From: Chitinophagaceae bacterium
GTDB taxonomy: Bacteria; Bacteroidota; Bacteroidia; Chitinophagales; Chitinophagaceae
Assembly (NCBI GenBank): GCA_016715365.1
Contig: JADKAM010000001.1
Coordinates: 1,674,001 to 1,738,000, forward strand
Direction: 5' to 3'
Length of the DNA: 64,000 bases
Shown here: piece by piece, positions 53,003 to 62,953 of the stretch
Layout of the letters: the number at the start of each line of letters is the position of its first letter
How positions within the stretch are numbered: position 1 is the stretch's first letter
Notes under the pieces: model-generated
What the model was told of the DNA's origin: nothing
Seen by the model: only the letters and a program-made list of their open reading frames with translations
The model's database searches: none
Made by a program: the position numbers and the translations under genes

Positions 53003-53352
53003 CGCGATCTAAAGTTGCAAAACTTTATATACTCAAAGAGAATGGTAAGTATTTATATGTTGGTACAACTTCGCAATCTTTGACAACAAGAATTCGCTAT
53101 GGTTTGACAGCAAACGGCAAGACTGGTTACCATGGCTATAAATGGAAGGAAAAGGAAAAAGTAGAACTATATGTTTGGTGTTTTGCTGGGCTAACTAAAA
53201 TTCAAATTGAAAGCATTGAAGCTCGAATTTGTTTTTCTCTCTATTCGCAAAAGAACAGGGCATTGGCCATTAACACAAACGAAATTCATTTCAACAATGA
53301 GTTTGACAGTGGCAAAGTGGTTGCAGAAAAATTATTCAAATGGACCCGATAA
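52999..53352 (+). CDS. GIY-YIG-like domain protein
   Basis: A 117-residue protein. KLYILKENGKYLYVGTTSQSLTTRIRYGL follows the GIY-YIG pattern with a conserved Arg, though the first motif is LYIL rather than GIY. A Glu in the later ESIEARI helix could be the metal ligand. No ATG lies before the domain, so the TTG at 52999, overlapping the preceding stop, is the likely start. The fold suggests a nuclease; activity is unproven. It closes the cassette. Confidence 0.65.
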   Translation: MTRSKVAKLYILKENGKYLYVGTTSQSLTTRIRYGLTANGKTGYHGYKWKEKEKVELYVWCFAGLTKIQIESIEARICFSLYSQKNRALAINTNEIHFNNEFDSGKVVAEKLFKWTR

Positions 53353-53515
53353 AACAGCTGGCTACATAAATGATTCCAGAAATATTTAGAAACCACGATG
53401 GAATCCCGAAATGGAAATTGGCTCAAGAGTTTGCAGGTGAGGGGTAACTTTCGCTACTTGGTTAAATATCATAGTATTACGAGCAATAATATCTTGTGGT
53501 CAAAATATTTATTTA

Positions 53516-53557
53516 AAACTTTGGCAAAAAGTTTAGTAACTTAGCCAAAGTTTAGTA
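53516..53557. promoter_or_regulatory. Operator-like repeats upstream of abiEi
   Basis: A 10-bp perfect inverted repeat, AAACTTTGGC (53516-53525) and GCCAAAGTTT (53544-53553), overlaps a 10-bp direct repeat AAGTTTAGTA (53529-53538 and 53548-53557). A -7-like TACTTTAG follows at 53556. AbiEi antitoxins of other bacteria bind inverted repeats in their own promoter, so this is a good candidate operator. Confidence 0.7.
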
Positions 53558-53592
53558 CTTTAGACCGATATTTAAACTTCAAACGATTGTTA

Positions 53593-54316
53593 ATGAGTGA
53601 CCATGGTCAGATAATTTTAAATGCTTTGCATTCACGGCAAACTTTATCTAAAAGTGACCTGTTCACATATGTTCACCTGGCAGATCCTACCGTAAGTCAA
53701 TCATCATTTACCTGGAAATTGCATCAATTAAAAAAACAGGGATTGATTAACAGCCCTAGCCAGGGTATCTATAGTATAATCTCTGAAAATACTTTCAAAC
53801 CGGTTATTTCACACCATCATTAAAGCGAATTCACAACAAGATTTCGAAAGAGTTCCCATATGTGCAAATCTGTGTTTGGGATAGTAGATGGTTCAACGAT
53901 TTAATGTTGCATCAATTATTCCGGTATTATTTGGTAATTGAAGTAGAAAAGGATTCTACGGAAGCAATTTTAATACAATGACAGACGTAAGTAAGAAAGT
54001 GTTTCTGAATCCTACAGAAGATATCTTCAACCGGTATATATCAAACTTTAATGAAGTCATTATTGTGCAACCACTTATTTCAGAATCACCCATAACGGAA
54101 CAAGGTGGAATTAAAATTGCGTCCTTGGAAAAATTACTTGTGGATTGCGTTGCTGATAAAGATCTATTTGCTGCACAACAAAGTGAGATCGATTTCATTT
54201 TCAAAACAGCACAGTCTAAATATTCAATCAATATTAGTAAAATCAAGCGTTATGCAAGGCGGCGCAATCAGCTTGAAAAAATTGACTTACTTCTAAACAA
54301 AACATTGGCAAATTAG
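53593..54316 (+). pseudogene. AbiEi-type antitoxin, frameshifted (DUF6577-like)
   Basis: The first piece (to 53823) is an N-terminal winged HTH with DHGQIILNALHSRQTLSKSDLF and WKLHQLKKQGLI. The frame then shifts near 53815-53822 and continues as KRIHNKISKEFPYVQICVWDSRWFNDLMLHQLFRYYLVIEVE. A second shift in a T run (53968-53971) leads to the last piece (53978-54316) with GIKIASLEKLLVDCVADKDLF. Joined, it is an AbiEi-like antitoxin of about 240 residues. The toxin gene follows 27 bp on. Start ATG 53593 is preferred over TTG 53587. Confidence 0.75.
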
Positions 54317-54343
54317 CAAAGAGTTTGCCATTAATTAGTACAA

Positions 54344-55400
54344 ATGATAAAGCCTTCAACATATACCTTTGAGTGGATTACCGGCTTGCGAGTAAAACTG
54401 GGCAAAAAGGTTGATCCCAAAATGATTGAAAAAGTCATCAATGCACTTGTGCTTTTAGAGCAGTTAAGATTAAATAAACTTGATTTAATATTCAAAGGTG
54501 GCACTTCATTGTTACTCACTGCAAAGAGTCCCAAAAGATTTTCAATTGATAGATATAATCACCAATCACACGGAAAAGGAAATAACTGCAGTTTTAGATA
54601 AAATTGTAGGCCATGGTTTGTTTACTAGGGTGGGGAAACCAGATAATGAACGAAAGACTGCTATGGAAGCACCTGTCACACATTACAAACTTTACTACGA
54701 GAGTAAAATTGACACAAATTATGGTGAGGAGCCAATCCTCTTAGACGTTCTTCATATGCCTAATCCTTATCCGAAAGTTATTGATTATCCGATAGAACAT
54801 GAATGGCTTGAATCTGAAGGCGAAACAGTCTTTGTTAAGATACCTGTTTACGATTGTATACTGGGCGATAAACTTACAGCCTTTGCTCCAAAAACCACAG
54901 GCATATTATACAGCAAGCAAAAACCGGTGGAAATAATTAAGCAGTTGTATGACTTAAGCTTTTTATTTGATCAAATTGAAAGTTTGCCATTGTTGAAAGA
55001 GAGTTATCTAGATGTTGTAGCAGAAGAACTTCGCTTCAGGGGTCTTTCATTGTCATACCAGGAAGTACTTGATGATACCATTGAAGCCTGCGTTGTAATT
55101 GCTAATCGAAAACCAAATGATGAAGAATTTAAGCAGCTGCACCGGGGGATAATAAATATTACAAATTTCATAATAGACCGTTTTAAAATAGAAGAAGTTT
55201 TCGTAGCGGCTGGCAAAATCGCATACCTGTGCTTGATATTAAAAAGTGATGTTGAAATAGTTGTCGAGAAATTTAAAACACCAGATCAGGTAAAAGAATT
55301 ATTAATAACCAACCCGGATTTCAACTGGTTGAATAAATTAAAGAAATCAAACCCCGAAGCTTTTTTCTACTGGGAAAAAGCAATGGCACTAAAAACCTAA
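54344..55400 (+). pseudogene. AbiEii-type nucleotidyltransferase toxin, frameshifted at its active site
   Basis: The first frame (from 54344) gives LIFKGGTSLLLTAKSPKRFSID, the GG-T/S start of the nucleotidyltransferase motif. The second frame gives DIITNHTEKEITAVLDKI and runs to 55400 (GDKLTAFAP, then a helical domain). The DID metal-binding motif falls exactly at the break, at about 54545-54560, where two bases seem missing. Intact AbiEii uses that motif, so the toxin is probably inactive unless the frame is corrected. It ends four bases before the methyltransferase gene. Confidence 0.75.
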
Positions 55401-55404
55401 CTGT

Positions 55405-57480
55405 ATGGCCAAAACAAAAACAGAACCGACTGCTGAATCACCAGAGGAAATTGTATTAGAAGATAACCAGATTATTTGTCTCTTAACGGGAGACATAAAA
55501 GCAGCAAAACCCAAGGAAGAAACTTTGCAATCAGTCATTCGTATGCTTAATGAAGAGTATGGATTTGATATGACAGATATGCAGCGGGATTTTACAATTG
55601 CTGGCTTTGACCCCGATTCTGGTAAAAATAAGAAGCTAAAGATTGACCTTGCAATATTTGAAGAAGGTAAAGCGCATGAGCAGGAAAATATAATACGCCT
55701 GTGTATTGTTCAGGATGAAAAAATAAAAGAAACGGACTCGAAAACGGTTTGGAATTTACTCTTCAAAATGCTTTAAATGCACTCGACGGTTGTGAGTTTG
55801 GGTTATGGACAAATGGCCAAACCTATCATTTTCTTCAAAAAACAGAAGATGATTTTGGTAATCTGGATTATGAAGATTTATCTGATTTCCCTGGCCAAGG
55901 GCAAACTATCGAAGATCTGGACAGATCAGACAAAAGTATTGCACGTAAACCGGCAAATGATTCTTTGATAAGGGTATTCAAACGTTGCCATGACTATATT
56001 TACGGCAATGAGGGCATGAAAAAGACAGCCTTTTGGGAACTCTTAAATCTTATCTTCTGCAAAATTTACGACGAAAAAAGGAGATTTATTTGCATAGAAA
56101 CAGGCGAATCTTATAGACGTGAATTTTGGGTTGGGGTAAAGGAGCAGAATACACCTGAAGGTAGAGACAAGGTTGCTAACAGGATACGCAGCATATTTGC
56201 CAAACTAAAATCAGATGAATTATTTTCAGAAGTTTTTGATGGCAATGAGCAAATTAATTTGACAGATAAAGGACTTGCCTACATAGCCTCCGAATTGGCA
56301 AAATATTCATTCCTGGATGCCACTGTTGACGTCAAAGGTTTGGCTTATGAAACGATAGTTTCAAATACTTTAAAGCAGGAAGCTGGCCAATTTTTTACCC
56401 CCAGGAACATCGTAAAGTGTATGGTAGAAATGCTTGATCCAAATGAAAATCAAAGAGTGTTAGATCCAGCGTGTGGCTCTGGCGGATTTTTAGTCATGGT
56501 TTTAGATCATGTTCGAAGAAACATAGTGAAAAGACTGTACCCTAATTTGGAGGATGCATGGTTGCAAGAAAAGATGAATAGCCCAAAAGTAAATAAGCTA
56601 GTTAAGGAATATGCGGAACAAAACCTATTTGGCTTTGACTTTGACCCAGATCTAAAAAAAGCAGCCAGAATGAATATGGTAATGGCAGGAGACGGGCATG
56701 CAAATATTTTTCATGTTAACTCATTAGCTTACCCTAAGGGCGATAATACAAACGAATTAAAAAAGGTTAGCGATGCAGTTGCAAAAAAGTGTAAAAAAAG
56801 TGATGATAAAAATTCCCATTTGAATTTGATGATGCTCGGGGCAAGTTTGACCTGATATTTACAAACCCTCCGTTTGGCGCAAAAATCCCAATTAACGATC
56901 CTGAAATTCTACGCCAATTTGATTTAGGTTATAACTGAAAAAAAATGCATCAAACGAATTTGATAAAGTGGGAATAAGTTCTAGCGAACCACCTGAAATT
57001 CTATTTATTGATCAATGCTGTCAGCTACTAAAAGAAGGTGGCAAAATGGCTATTGTGTTACCAGACGGAATTTTAGGTAACCCTAACACCGAATACGTTC
57101 GATCATGGATATTGAAAAATTTTCTTGTGCTGGCATCCATAGATTTAGCTGTTGAAGCTTTTCTTCCGCAAGTTGGCGTTCAGGCATCTATTTTATTTCT
57201 TCAAAAGAAATCAAGTGAAGAAAAGCTGATTGATAAGAAATACGAAATATTTATGGCTATTGCGGAAAAACTGGGAAAAGACAGGCGTGGTAACCCAATC
57301 TACCAAAAAGACCAGGATGGTGCAGAAATTCTTTTTGATGTTCAAAAGCAATATTTAATTACCGATAGAAATGGCAAAAAGGAATTGAGGTCAAGAATAG
57401 AAAAGATTAGGGTATTGAATGATGACCTTCCTTCTATTGTGAAAGAGTATCGACAATTTATAACTTCTCTTATTGATTAA
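55405..57480 (+). pseudogene. N6-adenine DNA methyltransferase (HsdM-like) with HsdR-type N-terminus, three frameshifts
   Basis: Joined, the frames span about 690 codons. The N-terminus (55405 to about 55740) resembles the type I restriction HsdR_N domain, with IIRLCIVQDEKIKETD. The middle has the methylase head QEAGQFFTPRNIV and SAM-binding VLDPACGSGGF. The catalytic NPPFG lies in a short intermediate frame (56828-56935), and the tail (to 57480) has KEGGKMAIVLPDGILGNP. Breaks are near the A run at 55741, the T run at 56825 and the TG at 56936; each fits one lost base. It would methylate adenine with the S protein downstream. Confidence 0.8.
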
Positions 57481-57481
57481 T

Positions 57482-58860
57482 ATGAAAACAGCAACCATCA
57501 ATATAAAGGAAATAAAAATAACAGCAGTATTATCAAGCCAACCTATCATTTAAAATGACGGTAAGTTAAGGATATACAAGTCTAAACGAAACGGTGTTAA
57601 AAGTAAGCCTTTGGAAGATGTTTGTACTGAAGTTTTTACAGGAGGTATATTTAAGAGAATTTTATAGAAGATCCAGCATATGGCATTCCGTACATTTCTG
57701 CTCAACATATGATGAGTTTTAATCCAACTAGTGAGGCTAAAATAATCTCAAAAAATATACGCTCTAGAATTCAGGAAATGATGCTAAAAGAAAGCCACAT
57801 TTTAGTAAGCTGCGCAGGTACTATAGGTAATATACGTTATATAAGCAAGGACCTGACAGGCTTAATTGGATCTCAAGACATAATAAGAGTAATTCCTTAT
57901 GATAATAAGTTACCCTCTGGATTTTTATATGCTTACTTAAGCTGTCCAACTATTTACAGTTATATACAATCATATATCTACGGTTCTGTCGTACCAAGAA
58001 TAGAGCCGAAAACCTTGGGACAACTCCCAATTTTAACTTTTGAAGAAAAGTTAGTTTCTAAAGTAAATGCACTTATAAAAAAATCGGCTGATTTAAGAGC
58101 CGAGGCCAACTTTCAACTACAAAAAGCACAAGGATTAATTGAGGATTGTGTTTTCAAAAAGGTAAATAAGAAACATCAGACAGTAAAGAATATTACGTCA
58201 ATTCAATTGGGCAATTCTTTTCAAAAAAGATTAGATGCAAGTTTCCAAATAAATAAACTCCAAATTGAAAAGGAGTTTAAAAGCGATATCAAATTTGAAC
58301 TTCTCCAAAATCTGGTGAGTCAACCAATGTTTACTGCGCAAAGAGGACGACGTAATTATGTCACTAATGGGATTCAATTCTTGTCTACAAGCGACGTTTC
58401 CCAAATCAACCCACTTTTAGTTGACAAGTTTTTAAGTTGGCAAACGAATGGTCTCAAAACTCTTATTGTAAAAGATAATTGGATTTTGGTTGCTAGTTCT
58501 GGATCTGAAATTTTAGGGAGTGGTTTTTTGGTTGATAAAACCTTTGCCGACTCTGCAGTAAACCAGCATTCAATAAGAGTTGTTGTTAATGAGAAAAAAT
58601 TATCTCCTCTTTTTGTATTTGCTTATTTAAGTAGTAATAGGATCAAAGAATATATTAGGTCCGGAATTTATGGATCTGCAATTCTTACAATTAATGAAGA
58701 TTTTCTTGGAAATCTTATGGTTCCAATTCTAGATAAACCTTTAACGCAGCAGATTGTATTATTGACTACAGATTACAAGGCTAAAAAACAAGAAGCATGC
58801 TATTTAGAAAAAGAGGCAATTGACATCATTGAAAACCAAATTAAACAATGGCAGAAATAA
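57482..58860 (+). pseudogene. HsdS-like specificity subunit, N-terminal frame broken
   Basis: The first part (from ATG 57482) reads to a TAA at 57551, then on in the same frame to about 57660, where one T is missing from a T run. The remainder (57709-58860, 383 residues) is intact. It has two target-recognition halves, each closed by a conserved helix: KVNALIKKSADLRAEANFQLQKAQ and the C-terminal TDYKAKKQEACYLEKEAIDIIENQ. This is the two-domain layout of HsdS. It overlaps the kinase gene by 13 bases. No HsdR follows in the window. Confidence 0.8.
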
Positions 58861-60167
58861 AACTTTGTGGCAAATACCAAGGCCCGGTAAACAAAGGCGA
58901 AGAAAGACTTCTGGATTTTTTGAAAGTCAATCTGCCTGATGATTATTATATATTGCCTGGTATTGAAATACCTAACCTTAATCCTAAAAACGGTCAGGTT
59001 CAATATTTGGAAATCGATTGCCTTGTTATTACTCCTCATGCGATTTTCAATATCGAGAATAAGGATTATGCAGGGCGGCTGGAAGGTGATGATAACTTTT
59101 GGTATCATAAGGATAGGGAAATGCGTAATCCGCATAAAACAGTGGGTTTTAAAAGCAGAGTATTAGCTAGCAAATTAAAAACAATTAATCAAAGTTACGG
59201 CCGTGCATGGATACAATCCCTCGTTACACTTTCTCATCCTTTACAAAACAAATCTGGCATTTGGGGCACACACGTAAACGCAACGTTTCTTTTAAACGAA
59301 AAACTTATAGAGCATATCACTAATCCTTACAGTGTTGCCAAGCTAAAAGATGATATCAGGGATATCTATATTGCGATTCGCGATGAAATATGCGGAACGG
59401 CGCATCAAAGAAAGCCAGAGCAAAAAAGAGAAGTAGAAGGTTATGAAATAATTGAAATTCTTGATCAGGACCAAAATTATACAGAGTATTTAGCCAAGCC
59501 CAAGGGAGTAACATCAGCAGTTAGAAAACGCATAAAGGAATATGCACTTGATTTGCCTAGTTTGCCGGAAGAACTTCGTGAAAAGCGGGAGAAGCAAATC
59601 AAAAATCAATATGTAGCACTTAGCAAAATAAAAACAAATCCTTTTATTTTAAATGTATCGTTTAAAATAGATGATGACGCTCATCGCTTTTTTGAAATTA
59701 CAGATTACCTGGATGAAAATAGTTTGAGAGCCGAATTAAAAAGAAAGACTTTTACCTTTCAGGAGAAGCTTTCTATAATTGACAATTTAATTACGGCATT
59801 AAAGGCAGCTCATGCAGAAGGAATATATCACAGGGATGTATCTCCCGAAAATATTTACTTGACAGGGGGGTACGCATGCCTGGGTAATTTTGGAAAATCC
59901 TTTTTTATCGATCATCATTCTGAAGGGTACACCGTTCAGGAAACACTAACAGAACAGACAGCTACTGCATACCATGCAGTAGAGTTGCTCCAAAAAGATT
60001 CATACCCTTCTTCTGATATTTATTCACTTGGTGTTTTAGCCTATGAATTATTTGTAGGCAAAGTGCCTTTCGCTTCTCCTTTTGAATTAATAAAGTTGGG
60101 TAGTAAGTTACCGGAAAATCTACTTCCCTCATATGTGAATCCTGCTCTCCCAAAAATGGCTGGATGA
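58848..60167 (+). CDS. NERD-pseudokinase part of a PglW-like giant kinase (frameshifted 3' end)
   Basis: A 439-residue frame. Residues 1-180 form a NERD nuclease-related domain with EIDCLVI (Asp57) and IENK (Glu70, Lys72), the E-x-K pattern. Residues about 200-435 form a kinase-like domain: HRDVSPENI (328-336) is kept, but the glycine loop is missing and DFG is NFG (346-348), so it is probably a pseudokinase. The frame ends early at LPKMAG; from base 60151 the +1 frame reads QKWLDDLCNHCIRISPEDRW, the missing kinase C-lobe. One extra A in the run 60152-60156 explains it. The full protein would be about 1370 residues. Confidence 0.85.
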   Translation: MAEIKLCGKYQGPVNKGEERLLDFLKVNLPDDYYILPGIEIPNLNPKNGQVQYLEIDCLVITPHAIFNIENKDYAGRLEGDDNFWYHKDREMRNPHKTVGFKSRVLASKLKTINQSYGRAWIQSLVTLSHPLQNKSGIWGTHVNATFLLNEKLIEHITNPYSVAKLKDDIRDIYIAIRDEICGTAHQRKPEQKREVEGYEIIEILDQDQNYTEYLAKPKGVTSAVRKRIKEYALDLPSLPEELREKREKQIKNQYVALSKIKTNPFILNVSFKIDDDAHRFFEITDYLDENSLRAELKRKTFTFQEKLSIIDNLITALKAAHAEGIYHRDVSPENIYLTGGYACLGNFGKSFFIDHHSEGYTVQETLTEQTATAYHAVELLQKDSYPSSDIYSLGVLAYELFVGKVPFASPFELIKLGSKLPENLLPSYVNPALPKMAG

Positions 60168-60225
60168 TCTATGTAACCATTGTATAAGAATTTCTCCGGA
60201 AGATCGCTGGACAAATCTTAGTGAA

Positions 60226-62952
60226 ATGCAGGATTTTCTTGCAAAACAATCAGTATTGGAAATTCCTAAGGAAGAAAATAAATCCACAGCCCTGCCTGCT
60301 GCTGAACAGACATTTGAGGTAGGGAATCGCATTCTTGATTATACGATTTATGGAAAATTGGGAAGTGGCGGATATTCCCAGGTTTATAAAGTGAAACACA
60401 GCCTTCGCAGTAATAGCATTTATGCACTAAAGGTATTTCATGAAAGTGTTCATGCCTCTTCAGTAATGGATGAATATCAGGCTCTGGTAGACACAGAGCA
60501 TCCCAATATTGTAAAATTCGTTTGGAACGGTACGCTGCCTTCTGGTCAATTTTTCACATTAATGGAATACCTGGATGGCGAGAATTTAAAAGATTATGCA
60601 AAAGGAGAAAAACGCTTACCGCTATTTAGGGTTTACCAGGTTGCTAAAGATATCTTAAGTGCATTGGTAGAAATACAGGGGAAAACGCCCCCTCTTTATC
60701 ACAGGGATATAAAGCCACAGAATATTGTTTTTGATAACGAAGACAGATTTGTATTAATCGATTTTAATGTTGCATCAGCTTTAGAAAATAATAAAGAACA
60801 TGTTGGAACTCATCCTTACCTGGCTCCTGACCTCGTTGCAGATGGATACAAAGTGAATTGGGATAAATCTGCAGATCCCTTTGCATTAGGGATAACCTTA
60901 TATGAACTGGCTTGTAAGGCTTATCCCTGGAATGGGTCAATAAAAATGCCATTGCTCGAAAAAGAACCTGTACATCCGAAGGAAATTAATCCATCACTGT
61001 CAAACGAATTCGCTAATTTTTTATACAAGGCAATACAACCAAGGCTTGATGACAGATTTAAAGACGCTGTTGAAATGCTAACGGCTCTCGAATCCATCGG
61101 GGATAAAAATATATTACATGCCGAACCTACGACTATCGGTGAAGAAGCTAAAAGGGAAAGTGTTGATAAAGAAGATTTTGTTTCTTACATTAACTCGCTG
61201 TTCAGTCAGTCACGGCATGGAAATGCGGGTACCAGAGCAGGGGCTAAAGAAGAGCCATTTGATGAAATTACCTACACTCCAACCAAATTAGATAGCAGAC
61301 TTATACCCGATATACTGGATGGAAAATACAGACTGGTAATAATTACTGGAAATGCTGGAGATGGAAAAACTGCATTTATAAAAAAGGTTGAAAATAAGGC
61401 TCAGAATAAAGAATCACTACAGAATAAAAACGGGGCGAAATTTACAATACAAGGCGTGAGTTACCAAAGTAACTACGATGGATCCCAGGATGAAGCAGAA
61501 AGAGCAAATGACCAGGTACTTAAAGATTTTTTTGAACCATTTGAAAACTTATCGTCATATAGCAAATCGAAAGAAGGAAGAATCATTGCAATTAATGAGG
61601 GAAGGCTTGTAGAATTCTTAAAAACATCTGGCAAATTTGAAGGGCTTGCCAATAAGATCGATGAATATTTTTATAAAGCTGGTAGTGTAGAGTTGCCAGA
61701 AGGCCTGCTTATAATCAATTTAAATCTTCGGTCAATTGTAGCATCTTCCAACGGGTCCACAAGCTTGTTTAAGGCACAAATACAAAAGCTGACGAGTAAG
61801 CATCTTTGGACGAAATGCACAACTTGTGCTTTAGCCGAGAAGTGCTTTATCAAATATAATGTGGATACTTTAAGTGATTCTGCAGCAGGCGATGAAATTA
61901 TAAACAGACTTGAATGGCTGATTAGGATTGTAGCATTAAAAAGAGAGTTGCACATTACGATGCGGGATTTAAGATCCTTTATTTCATTCTTACTGACTAG
62001 AGACTTTAATTGCGCCGAAATACCACAACTCTTTGAAAGCACAAATAATAACATTTCGGAGTGGTGGAAACTGCATTATTTTAATGTTACCGCGGCAAAT
62101 GCCAATGATAATGGCAACCAGGATCGCTTGGTTCGATTACTAAGGGAAACAGATATAGCAGCAGTTTCAACACCTAATTTAGATAGGGATTTATTTTTTG
62201 GAAATCATAAAGACAAAACCTTCATTGAGTTTGCTGATAGAACATTTTCATTACTCCGGAAATTCAACGCCAGTAAAGTGTTTGTGGCATCTCATGACCA
62301 AACGGAAGATGTGCTAAAAAATATGCTTGAACTGCACCGGATATTTAAAAGGCATCAATTTTTTGAAGGTAAAATCAACTTTTTGCAAAGACTACCATAC
62401 AGGTCGGCATCTGTCTTTCATGGCATACTTACACCCAATACGGCTGGTGAGAGCAAACAAGGGGCTATATTAAATGAGACACTGAAAAATATTTCAAAAG
62501 CGATTTCCCTGAACGAAGGTTGCGACAGGCCCGAAATTTATTCAAAATACCTAGTACTATCATCCGCACACATTAATGATCCATTTGGGAAATCGTATCG
62601 GCTTTTTCCACTCACAGATTTTGAACTGGTTGTAAATAAATCAACACACCTGGTCGACTACCTGGAATATGAGCCTGATAGTTTAACCTTTCGCAGTATT
62701 TCCGATAGAAAAGTAAGTCTTTCGATTTCATTGGATCTCTATGAAATGCTAAGCTTTATTGGTAAGGGTTACAGCCCTTCATTAAACGACCTTAAAGGAC
62801 GTTTTGTGGAACTGCAGATATTTAAAAATCTTCTTGAAAACAAACCCTATAAAGAAGTTGTGGTTACAAGGGATAACAGAGAATTATATATGGTGAGTTA
62901 TAACAAGAATAATAAGCTTCAAATAAAAGCTTTAAACCTATTAGCATCTTAA
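60226..62952 (+). CDS. Ser/Thr kinase-ATPase part of the PglW-like giant kinase
   Basis: A 908-residue frame from the first ATG. The true coding text enters this frame at 60151, so it most likely continues the NERD-pseudokinase gene. Residues 38-290 are an apparently active kinase: GSGGYSQVYKV (46-56), Lys69 in ALKVF, HRDIKPQNI (159-167), DFN instead of DFG (179-181) and GTHPYLAPD. A P-loop ATPase follows, with GNAGDGKT (375-382). A Cys cluster, CTTCALAEKC, lies near residue 530 and may bind zinc. The rest is helical. The order NERD-kinase-kinase-ATPase resembles PglW of BREX type 2. Confidence 0.85.
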   Translation: MQDFLAKQSVLEIPKEENKSTALPAAEQTFEVGNRILDYTIYGKLGSGGYSQVYKVKHSLRSNSIYALKVFHESVHASSVMDEYQALVDTEHPNIVKFVWNGTLPSGQFFTLMEYLDGENLKDYAKGEKRLPLFRVYQVAKDILSALVEIQGKTPPLYHRDIKPQNIVFDNEDRFVLIDFNVASALENNKEHVGTHPYLAPDLVADGYKVNWDKSADPFALGITLYELACKAYPWNGSIKMPLLEKEPVHPKEINPSLSNEFANFLYKAIQPRLDDRFKDAVEMLTALESIGDKNILHAEPTTIGEEAKRESVDKEDFVSYINSLFSQSRHGNAGTRAGAKEEPFDEITYTPTKLDSRLIPDILDGKYRLVIITGNAGDGKTAFIKKVENKAQNKESLQNKNGAKFTIQGVSYQSNYDGSQDEAERANDQVLKDFFEPFENLSSYSKSKEGRIIAINEGRLVEFLKTSGKFEGLANKIDEYFYKAGSVELPEGLLIINLNLRSIVASSNGSTSLFKAQIQKLTSKHLWTKCTTCALAEKCFIKYNVDTLSDSAAGDEIINRLEWLIRIVALKRELHITMRDLRSFISFLLTRDFNCAEIPQLFESTNNNISEWWKLHYFNVTAANANDNGNQDRLVRLLRETDIAAVSTPNLDRDLFFGNHKDKTFIEFADRTFSLLRKFNASKVFVASHDQTEDVLKNMLELHRIFKRHQFFEGKINFLQRLPYRSASVFHGILTPNTAGESKQGAILNETLKNISKAISLNEGCDRPEIYSKYLVLSSAHINDPFGKSYRLFPLTDFELVVNKSTHLVDYLEYEPDSLTFRSISDRKVSLSISLDLYEMLSFIGKGYSPSLNDLKGRFVELQIFKNLLENKPYKEVVVTRDNRELYMVSYNKNNKLQIKALNLLAS

Positions 62953-62953
62953 C

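Noticed and set aside
55405..58860. A complete type I restriction-modification system
   Set aside because: Methyltransferase and specificity genes are present, but no HsdR motor is found in the window; a NERD-kinase-ATPase gene follows instead.
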